A stretch of DNA of 64,000 nt from the NCBI RefSeq assembly GCF_004343705.1, contig NZ_SKFH01000018.1:1-64000 (forward strand), in the 5' to 3' direction. Positions 18,479 to 26,892 of the stretch are shown piece by piece. The stretch comes from Flaviaesturariibacter aridisoli. GTDB taxonomy: Bacteria > Bacteroidota > Bacteroidia > Chitinophagales > Chitinophagaceae. The translations under genes and the position numbers were made by a program. The notes beneath the pieces were generated by a model. That model searched no databases, was not told the origin of the DNA, and was given only the letters and a program-made list of their open reading frames with translations. Every line of letters begins with the position of its first letter. The first letter of the stretch is position 1.

Positions 18479-18499
18479 CTTCCCACTTCCGACTTTCGA
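18479..18499. repeat. 7-nt periodic array (CTTCCCA type), second copy
   Basis: The heptads CTTCCCA, CTTCCGA and CTTTCGA lie in the gap before the beta-oxidation gene. The first two are identical to heptads at 9333-9353. Confidence 0.65.
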
Positions 18500-18549
18500 A
18501 CTTGTTTTTGCTTACTTTTAGCCTAAATAGTTGCATAACTAACTAATTT

Positions 18550-20925
18550 ATGGACAAGCGCATCATAAAGAAGGTAGCCGTACTCGGCTCGGGCGTTATG
18601 GGAAGCCGCATCGCGTGCCACTTTGCCGGCATCGGCATTCCCGTATTGCTGTTGGACATCGTGCCGAAAGAAGCACAGGAAAGCGACAACAAAGCAGCCC
18701 GCAACAAGATCGTCAACGACGCCCTGGCGGCCGCGATCAAAAGCAACCCCTCGCCCATCTACACCAAAGACGTGGTGAAGAAGATCAGCACCGGCAACTT
18801 CGACGACAACCTGAAGGAGATCGCTTCCTGCGACTGGGTAATCGAAGTGGTGGTGGAGCGCCTCGACATCAAGCAATCGCTCTACGAGCGCGTGGAGCAG
18901 CACCGCAAGCCGGGCACGCTCATCACCTCCAACACCTCGGGCATCCCCATCCACCTGCTGGCGGAAGGACGCTCGGCCGATTTCAAAAAGCACTTCTGCG
19001 GCACGCACTTCTTCAACCCGCCGCGCTACCTGCGCCTCCTCGAGATCATCCCCACACCCGATACCGATCCCGCCATCGTCGACTTCCTGATGGACTACGG
19101 CGACCGCTACCTGGGCAAGACCACCGTACTGGCCAAAGACACACCGGCCTTCATCGCCAACCGCATCGGCGTATGGGGCATGATGGCCATCTTCGGGCTC
19201 ATTGATAAAATGGGCCTAACCATCGACGAGGTGGACGCCCTTACCGGCCCGCTTATCGGGCGCCCTAAATCGGCCACCTTCCGCACCGCCGACGTGGTGG
19301 GGATCGACACGCTGGTGAAAGTGGCCAAAGGCGTGTACGACAACTGCCCGCAGGACGCGCAGCGCGAAACCTTCGCCATCCCTTCCTGGCTCAACAAGGT
19401 AGTGGAGAACGGATGGCTCGGCGACAAGTCCGGGCAAGGATTTTTCAAAAAGACAAAGGGCGCCGGCGGTGAGAAAGAAATTTTGACCCTCGACCTGAAA
19501 ACATTGGAATACGGCCCGCGCGTAAAGCCGAAGTTCGCTTCGGTGGACGCCGCCAAGCCCCTGGAAGACCTGAAGCAGCGCCTGCAGCTGCTGACAAACG
19601 CGCCCGACAAGGCCGGTGAGTTCCTGCGTCATTTTCACTACGGCCTGTTCTCCTATATCTCGCACCGCATCCCCGAGATCTCCGACGAAGTATACCGCAT
19701 CGACGACGCCATGATGGCCGGCTTCGGTTGGGAGATCGGCGCCTTCGAAAGCTGGGACGTGCTCGGCGTAGAGCGCTCCGTGGGCAAAATGAAGGAAGCG
19801 GGCTACACAGTAGCCCCTTGGGTGGAAGAAATGCTGGCGGCCGGCAACAAGTCCTTCTACAAAGTAGAAGGCGGCCGGCGCCTCGCCTACGATCCTGCTT
19901 CGAAAACCTACAAGCCCATCCCCGGCGGCGGCGACTTCATCGTGCTGCGCCACAATAAGGAAGTGTGGAAGAACAGCGCCGCCCAGGTGTTCGATATCGG
20001 CGAAGGCGTGCTCGGCCTGCAATGGCAAACGAAAATGAACTCCATCGGCGGCGACGTGCTGGCCGGGATCAATAAGGCCATCGAGCTGGCCGAAAAGGGG
20101 TATAAAGGACTCGTGATCGCCAACGAAGGCCCCAACTTCTCGGCGGGCGCCAACGTAGGGATGATCTTCATGCTGGCCGTGGAGCAGGAATACGACGAAC
20201 TCGACTTCGCCATCCGCCTCTTTCAGAACACGATGATGCGCGTACGCTACAGCTCCGTGCCCGTGGTGGTGGCCCCGCATGCCCTCGCCCTCGGCGGCGC
20301 CTGCGAGATGAGCCTCCATGCCGACAAGTGCTGCCCCGCAGCGGAGACCTACACGGGCCTCGTGGAGCTGGGCGTGGGCCTCATCCCCGGCGGCGGCGGC
20401 ACCAAGGAATTCGCCCTCCGCGCCTCCGACGAAATGCACGAGGACGAGCCCGAGACCATTACGCTCAAGAACCGCTTCCTCACCATCGCTACCGCCAAGG
20501 TGGCCACCTCGGCCCTCGAAGGCTTCAACATCGGTGTGTACCGCAAGGGACTGGATGAGGTTGTGTTCAACCCGGGCCGCCGCATCGCCATCGCCCGCCA
20601 GTCGGTGACCGACCTCTACGATGCCGGCTATGTGCAACCTGTTCCCCGCACCGACGTGCGCGTGCTGGGCCGCTCCGCCCTCGGATCGCTCTACGCCGGC
20701 ATCCACGGCATGACCACCGCCGGCTATGCCACCGCCCACGACGCCCTTGTAGCCCGCAAGCTCGCCTTCGTGATGTGCGGCGGCGACCTCTCCGAGCAAA
20801 GCCTCGTTTCGGAGCAATACCTCCTCGACCTCGAGCGCGAAGCCTTCCTCAGCCTGTGCGGGGAGCGGAAAACACTGGAGCGGATACAGGGTGTATTGAA
20901 GAATGGAAAACCGGTGCGGAATTAA
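18550..20925 (+). CDS. bifunctional 3-hydroxyacyl-CoA dehydrogenase/enoyl-CoA hydratase
   Basis: The 791-residue protein combines two beta-oxidation steps. The N-terminal NAD-dependent 3-hydroxyacyl-CoA dehydrogenase has the Rossmann motif VAVLGSGVMGSRIA and the segment FCGTHFFNPPRYLRLLEI. The C-terminal crotonase-like hydratase has NEGPNFSAGANVGMIF, LALGGACEMSLHAD and GLIPGGGGTKEF. This domain order and length match the FadN type rather than E. coli FadB, where the hydratase comes first. The thiolase and acyl-CoA dehydrogenase genes that often accompany it are not next to it here. A perfect 15-bp inverted repeat lies 27 bp after its stop. Confidence 0.92.
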   Translation: MDKRIIKKVAVLGSGVMGSRIACHFAGIGIPVLLLDIVPKEAQESDNKAARNKIVNDALAAAIKSNPSPIYTKDVVKKISTGNFDDNLKEIASCDWVIEVVVERLDIKQSLYERVEQHRKPGTLITSNTSGIPIHLLAEGRSADFKKHFCGTHFFNPPRYLRLLEIIPTPDTDPAIVDFLMDYGDRYLGKTTVLAKDTPAFIANRIGVWGMMAIFGLIDKMGLTIDEVDALTGPLIGRPKSATFRTADVVGIDTLVKVAKGVYDNCPQDAQRETFAIPSWLNKVVENGWLGDKSGQGFFKKTKGAGGEKEILTLDLKTLEYGPRVKPKFASVDAAKPLEDLKQRLQLLTNAPDKAGEFLRHFHYGLFSYISHRIPEISDEVYRIDDAMMAGFGWEIGAFESWDVLGVERSVGKMKEAGYTVAPWVEEMLAAGNKSFYKVEGGRRLAYDPASKTYKPIPGGGDFIVLRHNKEVWKNSAAQVFDIGEGVLGLQWQTKMNSIGGDVLAGINKAIELAEKGYKGLVIANEGPNFSAGANVGMIFMLAVEQEYDELDFAIRLFQNTMMRVRYSSVPVVVAPHALALGGACEMSLHADKCCPAAETYTGLVELGVGLIPGGGGTKEFALRASDEMHEDEPETITLKNRFLTIATAKVATSALEGFNIGVYRKGLDEVVFNPGRRIAIARQSVTDLYDAGYVQPVPRTDVRVLGRSALGSLYAGIHGMTTAGYATAHDALVARKLAFVMCGGDLSEQSLVSEQYLLDLEREAFLSLCGERKTLERIQGVLKNGKPVRN

Positions 20926-20937
20926 GGGCAGAGTAAA

Positions 20938-21024
20938 TGAGTACAGGAATACATGATTACATGAGGTAAGAAATCAACCCGCTCCCCCCTCATGTAATCA
21001 TGTACTCATTTGATCATGTAATCG
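20938..21024. repeat. 8-nt periodic arrays forming a 15-bp inverted repeat
   Basis: The left array reads about GAGTACAG, GAATACAT, GATTACAT; the right array about CTCATGTA, ATCATGTA, CTCATTTG, ATCATGTA. They are inverted with respect to each other. CATGATTACATGAGG (20952-20966) pairs perfectly with CCTCATGTAATCATG (20988-21002) across a 21-nt loop. It fills the gap between the beta-oxidation gene and the cyclase gene. Confidence 0.7.
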
Positions 21025-21048
21025 CCCCTCCTTGGCTTTGCACAGCTT

Positions 21049-22131
21049 TTGCATGGGCAGCCCCATATGCCCCGTCGCCTCTTGTACCTGCACCTGCGTT
21101 CGCTGGTCCTCATCTCGCTGATCTGGATCATTTTCGGCGTGGTCTTTTTCGAAAACCTCATCCGTAACTGCAACGACCTCGGCGTGCGGGTGGAGCTGTA
21201 CCAGTTTTCGATCGCCTTCGGCCTTATCGGGGCCATCATCTCGGCCGTGATCATCTTTTACCTGAAGCCCGCCTTCAGCCACCACCCCGTGTGGCGGGCC
21301 TCGCTGTATAAGCTCCTCATTACGCTCGTGCTGTTCTTCTTCATCGCCTTCCTCCTGCTCTTTCTCTACTACCTCTTCCTGTACAAAAAAAGCTTTCACT
21401 TCGGCCACTTTCTCGACTCCTTTTTCACCAAGATCATGCTTACGCGCACCTTCACCATCTTCATGGTGGACATGGCGCTGATGACCGTGGTGTCGATCGC
21501 CATCCTGGAGGTGAAGGACAAATACGGCCCCGGCATGTTCTGGGCCATGATCTCGGGCGAGTACAACCAGCCCGTGGTGGAGAACCGCATCTTCATCTTC
21601 CTCGATATCAACGAGGCCACCTCCATCGCCGAAACCCTCGGCCACGAGCGCTATTTCCGGATGCTGCGCCGGTTCTTCGCCGACATCACGATGCCCGTGC
21701 TGGCCTCCGAAGGCGAGATCTACCAGTACGTGGGCGACGAGGTAGTGCTGAGCTGGCCCAACACCCCCGAGAACAAGCTCCAGGCCCTCCGGTTTCTCCG
21801 CTATGCCTACTTCCTCATGGAGCGCAAGGCGGCCGAATACGAGAAGCGCTTCGGCTACATCCCGCGCTTCAAGGCGGGCGTGCACGCCGGCGAGGTAACG
21901 GCCGGCTTCGTGGGGGTCGTGAAAAAAGAGCTGCTGTACACCGGCGATACGGTCAACACCACGGCCCGCATCCGCGGCATCTGCCACGATGTCAACGAGA
22001 GCTTCGTGCTCTCCGGCGCCTTCATGAGCGAGTTCGACAAGCCCCACGGCTACCGCATCAAGGCCATCGGCCGTATCGAGCTGAAGGGCAAGGTGGAGTG
22101 GGTGAAGCTCTATTCGATGCGTTTTGAGTAA
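21049..22131 (+). CDS. membrane-bound class III adenylate/guanylate cyclase
   Basis: The 360-residue protein has about four membrane helices in the first ~150 residues and a class III nucleotide cyclase domain at about 175-350. Metal-binding aspartates are seen in IFLDINEATSIAETLG and YQYVGDEVVLSW, and the later GDTVNTTAR string carries the conserved Asn and Arg of the active site. It should make cAMP or cGMP from the inner membrane. ATG 21067 is an alternative start. A Crp/Fnr-family regulator lies at 39332, but no link can be shown from this window. Confidence 0.88.
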   Translation: MHGQPHMPRRLLYLHLRSLVLISLIWIIFGVVFFENLIRNCNDLGVRVELYQFSIAFGLIGAIISAVIIFYLKPAFSHHPVWRASLYKLLITLVLFFFIAFLLLFLYYLFLYKKSFHFGHFLDSFFTKIMLTRTFTIFMVDMALMTVVSIAILEVKDKYGPGMFWAMISGEYNQPVVENRIFIFLDINEATSIAETLGHERYFRMLRRFFADITMPVLASEGEIYQYVGDEVVLSWPNTPENKLQALRFLRYAYFLMERKAAEYEKRFGYIPRFKAGVHAGEVTAGFVGVVKKELLYTGDTVNTTARIRGICHDVNESFVLSGAFMSEFDKPHGYRIKAIGRIELKGKVEWVKLYSMRFE

Positions 22132-22174
22132 GCCGCCCGCACCCCCCCGTTTTTCTGTCGTCCCGCGCCTCCCA

Positions 22175-22182
22175 TATCTTTG
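22175..22182 (+). promoter_or_regulatory. -7 promoter element TATCTTTG upstream of the ketosynthase gene
   Basis: An exact TAnnTTTG match lies 114 nt before the ATG at 22297, giving a 5' leader of about 110 nt. A second, weaker TATCTTTA box lies further down, near 22220. The leader did not match any riboswitch I know. Confidence 0.5.
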
Positions 22183-22296
22183 CACTGCAGTTTTTTGAAT
22201 AAGTCCAATCTTGAATATCTTTAGCCGAACTTGAAAAGCATTCAGGTAGCCCTCTCACGGGCTTCCGGTTGATACGGGCACAAAGAGGAAAGCATT

Positions 22297-23361
22297 ATGA
22301 AACGAACGGTGATCACGGGCAGCGGAAGCTTTATCCCCGAGGAAACAAAAAGCAACCAGGACTTCCTGGCGCAACCCTTTTATGGTGCCGACGGCCGCCG
22401 CCTCCCCACCGAGCCGGCGGTGCTTATTGAAAAGTTCCGGGCCATCACCGGCATCAGCGAGCGGCGCTATGCCGACACCGGCGATGTCACCTCCACCCTC
22501 GCCGCCGCGGCCGGCGCCCGCGCCCTCGAACGCAGCGGCATCGACCCCGAGGAGCTCGACCTGCTCATCGTGGCCCACAACTTCGGCGACGTATTACCCG
22601 GCGGGCTGCAGTGCGATACCGTGCCGGCCCTCGCCAGCCGCGTTAAGAACACCCTTGGCATCCGCAACCCGCGCTGCATCGCCTTCGACACCCTCTTCGG
22701 CTGCCCCGGCTGGCTGATGGGCGTCATCCAGGCCGACGCCTTCTTCAAGGCCGGCATGGCGCGCAAGGCCCTCGTGATCGGCGCCGAAACCCTCTCGCGC
22801 GTGGTGGAATCCTTCGACCGCGACAGCATGCTGTTCAGCGACGGCGCCGGCGCCGCCGTACTCGAATTCCGCGACACCGATGGCGGCATCCTGCACAGCA
22901 GCTGCCTGAGCCACTGCACCGACGAAGTGGCCTACCTCAAAATGGACCGCCCCTTCCGCGAGCTACCCGACGGCGACCAGCGCTTTATGAAAATGAACGG
23001 CCGCAAGGTGTATGAATATGCCCTCACGCACGTGCCTTCGGCGATGAAGGAATGCCTGGACGGCAGCGGCCACAGCCTCGGCGACCTCAAAAAGATCTTT
23101 ATCCACCAGGCCAACCAGAAGATGGTCGAGGCCATTGTGCAGGCCTTTTACAAGCTCTATGGGCAGGAGGCGCCGGCCGACATCATGCCGATGTGCGTGC
23201 ACCGCCTCGGCAATTCCTCCGTGGCCACCATCCCCACCCTCTTCGACCTCGTTACGAGGGGCCAGCAGCCCGGCCACCAACTCGAAAGCGGCGACCTCGT
23301 GCTGTTTGCCTCCGTGGGCGCGGGCATGAACATCAACGCGGTTTGTTATCGCTGCGATTGA
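22297..23361 (+). CDS. 3-oxoacyl-ACP synthase III (FabH-like) family ketosynthase
   Basis: The 354-residue thiolase-fold enzyme has the Cys-His-Asn triad of the KAS III family: Cys136 in TLFGCPGWL, His270 in IHQANQKM and Asn306 in HRLGNSSVATIPT. It would condense an acyl-CoA with malonyl-ACP to start a fatty acid or a specialised acyl chain. It is longer than housekeeping FabH (about 320 residues) and stands apart from fatty-acid genes, so it may be a secondary paralogue with another acyl substrate. Its 3' end overlaps a small membrane-protein frame on the minus strand by 29 nt. Confidence 0.88.
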   Translation: MKRTVITGSGSFIPEETKSNQDFLAQPFYGADGRRLPTEPAVLIEKFRAITGISERRYADTGDVTSTLAAAAGARALERSGIDPEELDLLIVAHNFGDVLPGGLQCDTVPALASRVKNTLGIRNPRCIAFDTLFGCPGWLMGVIQADAFFKAGMARKALVIGAETLSRVVESFDRDSMLFSDGAGAAVLEFRDTDGGILHSSCLSHCTDEVAYLKMDRPFRELPDGDQRFMKMNGRKVYEYALTHVPSAMKECLDGSGHSLGDLKKIFIHQANQKMVEAIVQAFYKLYGQEAPADIMPMCVHRLGNSSVATIPTLFDLVTRGQQPGHQLESGDLVLFASVGAGMNINAVCYRCD

Positions 23362-23536
23362 CCGGAGCGTGCCGGAACAGCCAGCCGAAACCGACACTGA
23401 ATACGAGGTACAGCCCGGCCAGGACCCAGACGGCGCGCGGCAGATCGGGGTGCTTCGGCAGGCCTTTGAGCAGCGCCAGGCCTCCCACCAGGAAGTGCGC
23501 GAAATTGCCGATCGCAATGGCGCACAGGCTTTGCAT
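23333..23536 (-). CDS. small hydrophobic protein, two predicted membrane helices
   Basis: The 67-residue frame has two hydrophobic segments (about 4-24 and 38-57), a proline-rich turn between them and a polar, basic C-terminus. GAGGA precedes the ATG at a suitable distance. The composition is that of a genuine membrane protein, but it overlaps the end of the convergent ketosynthase gene by 29 nt. I do not recognise the family. It could still be a chance frame in GC-rich DNA. Confidence 0.45.
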   Translation of the reverse strand: MQSLCAIAIGNFAHFLVGGLALLKGLPKHPDLPRAVWVLAGLYLVFSVGFGWLFRHAPVNRSDNKPR

Positions 23537-23580
23537 TCCTCACACCGGTGCGTTGCCCGCCCTTTGTAAAGAATTCCCTT

Positions 23581-23816
23581 CCGCACGCGTGCGGAGGCTT
23601 CCCCCTTCGAATGTTTGCCTTCCGCACTGGTGCCGCGCGCCCCATTTTCACCGGGCCGAATAAAATCCGCCCGGGCACGTAGTGGCGCTACGCGCCACCC
23701 GGGCGTGCGGCGCCTATCAACCCGGGTTGAACCCCCGGGCTGACACATACCGCCGCTATGCGGCGGCGGCAGAAGACGCACCGTATGCGTCTTTCCGGCA
23801 GCGCCCTTTACGGGCG
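23581..23816. repeat. cluster of at least six short palindromes
   Basis: The 345-bp gene-free stretch 23537-23881 is dominated by short hairpins. These are the palindrome at 23581-23594, GTGGCG/CGCCAC at 23682-23698, CAACCCGGGTTG at 23718-23729, CCGCCGC/GCGGCGG at 23750-23766, AAGACGCA/TGCGTCTT at 23773-23793 and CGCCC/GGGCG at 23802-23816. Loops are 3-5 nt or absent. It looks like a mosaic of REP-like elements rather than a gene. Frames read through it are low-complexity and unconvincing. Confidence 0.6.
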
Positions 23817-23836
23817 GATAACCAACAGCAAGGCGC

Positions 23837-23862
23837 AAAAAAAGCCGCGCCCCGGGCGCGGC
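23837..23862 (-). terminator. intrinsic terminator, GC stem and T7 tract
   Basis: The stem GCCGCGCCC/GGGCGCGGC is followed on the minus strand by TTTTTTTG. It ends the gene at 23882-24199. Confidence 0.8.
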
Positions 23863-23881
23863 AACAATCCGTTGTGCTCAC

Positions 23882-24199
23882 CTACCCCATCGCCGGTTGC
23901 CGGCGTGCGCTGTAGGCGGCCTTCAGGCCCTTTTGCAGGTCGTCGCGGTTCATGACCGGGCAGAATTCCACCTGCGCCTGCAGGCGGGTAAAGAGCGGCT
24001 CGGTGATGGACGGGATGTCTGATGGATCTTTCAGGTCGAAGACCATAAAGCAGGCGCGGTTGCCGTGCTCGGGATAGAAGTAGGTGCATTCGGGCTTGAG
24101 GCGATCAATGGTTTCCTCGATGATGGTTTGCAGCGAACCGTCGGCGATGGCGGCATTGCCGGCGGCCATGTCCATAGTGACCTTGAGAAGCGTGCGCAT
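23882..24199 (-). CDS. small soluble protein of unknown function
   Basis: The 105-residue protein starts RTLLKVTMDMAAGN and has the string FYPEHGNRACFMVFDLKDPSD. The alternating strand and helix pattern suggests a single ferredoxin-like alpha/beta domain of the stress-dimer kind; that is inference. No signal peptide is visible. ATG 24199 is preferred because residues upstream of it are not domain-like. It has its own terminator and lies just downstream of the multicopper oxidase terminator, so it is a single-gene unit. Confidence 0.7.
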   Translation of the reverse strand: MRTLLKVTMDMAAGNAAIADGSLQTIIEETIDRLKPECTYFYPEHGNRACFMVFDLKDPSDIPSITEPLFTRLQAQVEFCPVMNRDDLQKGLKAAYSARRQPAMG

Positions 24200-24289
24200 A
24201 GGTATCGTTTTAAGATGAAGAAATACAGGCACGGGTATTCAGAGAGGTCTAAGCTATGTTCAACAAACCGGGAAAAGCGATTCCTAAAG

Positions 24290-24320
24290 GTAAAACGAAA
24301 AGCGCCGCTGGTGCGGCGCT
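24290..24320 (-). terminator. intrinsic terminator after the multicopper oxidase gene
   Basis: The perfect 8-bp stem AGCGCCGC/GCGGCGCT with a TGGT loop is followed on the minus strand by TTTCGTTTTACC. Confidence 0.7.
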
Positions 24321-24376
24321 GAGCTGGAAAATAAAACCGGTGTTGCCGCATCCATTCGCGGTCCGGCAAGCTCCCG

Positions 24377-26866
24377 TTAATAGGTCAGCGTTACGCCGGC
24401 GCCGGGGCCCATATCGCTGTCGTAGTGGGTGGACAAAGCGAGCCATTTGCGCAGCACATAGCGGAAGCCCAGCATGTATTCCTTGTCGCTGTTGCCCATC
24501 AGGTTGAAGCGCAGGCGCGGCGTGATGGGGATGTCTTCGCGGCTCAACTGGAAGCGAAACTTGCCCTTGCCGTCCACCCGGGCATCGGCCAGCACCAGGA
24601 AGGGCGCCAGGTACTGCACACCCACCGTAAAGGTGCTGCGGTTGGCCTTGTTGCTTTGCTGGCCAAACAGGTTCCGCTCCTCCGCCGCCGCTTCTTTCGG
24701 CGAATCGTAACGCTTGTGGTGGTAGTCGTAGCCGATGTAGGGAAACCACCACTGGTTCGCCCCCAGGTAGCGGCCGAAAGCCAGCTCGGTCTCATAGCCG
24801 TGGTGCGGCTGTGTGCCGATGTGCCAGGTGCCCTGCAGCGCGTAGCGGTTGGAGGAAAGCATCGCCTCGCCGTCGCTGCCGTTGCTTTCGATACCTGCGC
24901 GGGCCATGAGGTGCAGCATGTTGTTGTCGTGGCGAAACATACGCGCCGCCATCGCGCTGTCGGGCAGATCGGGGTTGGGCGCGCGCTCCGAGTTTTCAAA
25001 CACGCGGCCCATGCCGGCCATCATATGAAACAGGATGTGGCAGTGAAAGAACCAGCTGCCTTCCTGGTTAGCCGCGAATTCGATCGTGTCGGTCTCCATC
25101 GGCAGGATGTCGATCACGTTCTTGAGCGGCGCGTAGTCGCCTTGCCCGTTGAGCACGCGGAAGTCGTGGCCGTGCAGGTGCATCGGGTGCCGCATCATCG
25201 AGTTGTTGGTCAGGATGAGACGCACCTTTTCCCCTTTTTGTACCAGGATGCGGTCGGCTTCGTTCACGGTCTTGTTGTCAAGCGTCCACAGGTAGCGGTT
25301 CATGTTGCCGGTCAGCTGAAAGTGGAGCGTCTTCGTGGGTCCGCCGGCCAGCGCGGTGGCCTGCGGCGCGCGCAGCATCCCGTAGTTGAGGGTCAGCAGT
25401 TCGGGGTTGTAGGTAGGATGTGCCGTATCGGCCAGCTCGGGATACATCACCGAGTTCATATCCATCTGCTGCAGGCTCATCTTCATCCCCATATCGTTCA
25501 TGCTGCCGTCGGTATTCATCATATCGTTCATCATCTTCATCCCGGCGAAATACTGCAGCCGGCCGAGGCGCGGCGCGGGATGCTGCGTGCCGGTGCCGAG
25601 CCACATCGAGGACGCGCCGGTGCGGTCTTCGGCCGTGGCGCGCAGCTCGTAGCTGCCGGCGGCGGGAAGCAGCACGCGCAGGTCGTAGGTTTCCGCGGGC
25701 GCAATGAGGAGGCGGTCTACGGGCACGGGTGCCACGTCGTTGCCGTCGTTGCCCACCACCTCGATCTTACCCCCGGCCCACTGGAGCCAGAAGTAGGTAG
25801 AGGCGCCGCCGTTGACCACGTGCACCGTCACCGTATCGCCCGCGTGGAACGGGCCCGCGCTTGCTTCGGGCTGCCCGTTTGCCAGGAAGCGCTCGTAATA
25901 ATCGTCGCTCACATCCATCGCCTTCATGCGCTTCCATTCATTCGTCAGCTTGGTCCGGAAGTGTCCCGCGCGGATCGCTTCCGAATAGCTTTGCGTGCTC
26001 CGCTTTTGGATCGAATACCAATCGTTGCCGCTGCGCAGGCGGCGCTGCGTCTGCACCGGGGCCTCATCCGCCCACTCGCTCAGCACGAGGTTCACGTGCT
26101 TGCTACCCATCGACACGGCACTTGCCGCCACCGCGGTTTCTCCGCGCTTCAGAAACTGCAGCATGCCGTACATCCCCTGCTGCTCCTGCAGCGCCGTATG
26201 CGAATGATACCAGTAGGTGCCGTTCTGTACGACGCGGAATTTATAGAGATGCGATTCACCCGGTCCGATCCGCTTCGTGGTGAGGTAGGGTACGCCGTCG
26301 AAGCGGTTGGGGAGGATCACGCCGTGCCAGTGCAGCGAGGTCGCTTCCTTTTGCAGGTTGTTGTGCACCCAAATCTCCGCGGTATCACCTTCGGTAAAGA
26401 CGAGCGTCGGCGCGGGCAACTGCCCGTTGACGGCATAGGCGTGCCGTCGCTTCCCGGTAAAGTTTACCACGGTGTCGGTCACATAGAGATGGTACACGAC
26501 CGTCTTGCCCGGCGCGAGGTTGACGGACTCGGGCCGGTACACAGCGGCCGCGGTACCGGGTGTGGCGGGCGGCGCTGTAACGTGCGGCAGCTCCATGCCC
26601 GGTGCTGCTTGCTGCACTTCGGGCGATACGGGTTCTTTTTCCGGGGCCTTCGGTTCGGCCGCCGGCCGCGGCTTGCGGGCCGGGGCTTTGGGCGCCGCCA
26701 CACGCACCGTTCGTTTGAGCAGCGGCATCCCGCACTTGGGGCAGTTGCCCGGGCGGTCGCGCTGCACTTCGGGGTGCATCGGGCATTGGTAGAACACCCG
26801 GGTACTTTGCGCTTCGGCGCCTACTGCCAGGAACATAGCGAACAGGATCGCCAGCCAATACTTCAT
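24377..26866 (-). CDS. multicopper oxidase with N-terminal heavy-metal-binding domain and CopB-like C-terminus
   Basis: The 829-residue exported protein begins with a signal peptide (ending VGAEAQ). A short YHS-like heavy-metal-binding domain follows (YQCPMHPEV, then CPKCGMPLL). The laccase-type core carries all four copper motifs: HWHGVI, WYHSHTAL, HPMHLHGHDF and FFHCHILFHMMAGM. A Met-rich insert (MKMMNDMMNTDGSMNDMGMK) resembles the Cu(I)-binding loops of CueO and PcoA. The last ~200 residues have amphipathic beta strands like those of CopB outer-membrane copper proteins. It probably oxidises Cu(I) to Cu(II) in the periplasm or outer membrane. The ATG at 26866 directly follows an in-frame GTG. 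Confidence 0.88.
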   Translation of the reverse strand: MKYWLAILFAMFLAVGAEAQSTRVFYQCPMHPEVQRDRPGNCPKCGMPLLKRTVRVAAPKAPARKPRPAAEPKAPEKEPVSPEVQQAAPGMELPHVTAPPATPGTAAAVYRPESVNLAPGKTVVYHLYVTDTVVNFTGKRRHAYAVNGQLPAPTLVFTEGDTAEIWVHNNLQKEATSLHWHGVILPNRFDGVPYLTTKRIGPGESHLYKFRVVQNGTYWYHSHTALQEQQGMYGMLQFLKRGETAVAASAVSMGSKHVNLVLSEWADEAPVQTQRRLRSGNDWYSIQKRSTQSYSEAIRAGHFRTKLTNEWKRMKAMDVSDDYYERFLANGQPEASAGPFHAGDTVTVHVVNGGASTYFWLQWAGGKIEVVGNDGNDVAPVPVDRLLIAPAETYDLRVLLPAAGSYELRATAEDRTGASSMWLGTGTQHPAPRLGRLQYFAGMKMMNDMMNTDGSMNDMGMKMSLQQMDMNSVMYPELADTAHPTYNPELLTLNYGMLRAPQATALAGGPTKTLHFQLTGNMNRYLWTLDNKTVNEADRILVQKGEKVRLILTNNSMMRHPMHLHGHDFRVLNGQGDYAPLKNVIDILPMETDTIEFAANQEGSWFFHCHILFHMMAGMGRVFENSERAPNPDLPDSAMAARMFRHDNNMLHLMARAGIESNGSDGEAMLSSNRYALQGTWHIGTQPHHGYETELAFGRYLGANQWWFPYIGYDYHHKRYDSPKEAAAEERNLFGQQSNKANRSTFTVGVQYLAPFLVLADARVDGKGKFRFQLSREDIPITPRLRFNLMGNSDKEYMLGFRYVLRKWLALSTHYDSDMGPGAGVTLTY

Positions 26867-26892
26867 CACGTGCTTTCTGTTTAGGAGGGTCT

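Noticed and set aside
19216-20817. 533-codon minus-strand frame opposite the beta-oxidation gene
   Set aside because: Antisense shadow; no domain, and the plus-strand gene is well conserved.
22183-22296. SAM or other known riboswitch in the ketosynthase leader
   Set aside because: I could not fit the leader to any riboswitch consensus I know, and the downstream gene gives no ligand hint.
24425-26884. 819-codon plus-strand frame opposite the multicopper oxidase
   Set aside because: Antisense shadow of a gene with four intact copper motifs; the plus-strand product has no recognisable domain.
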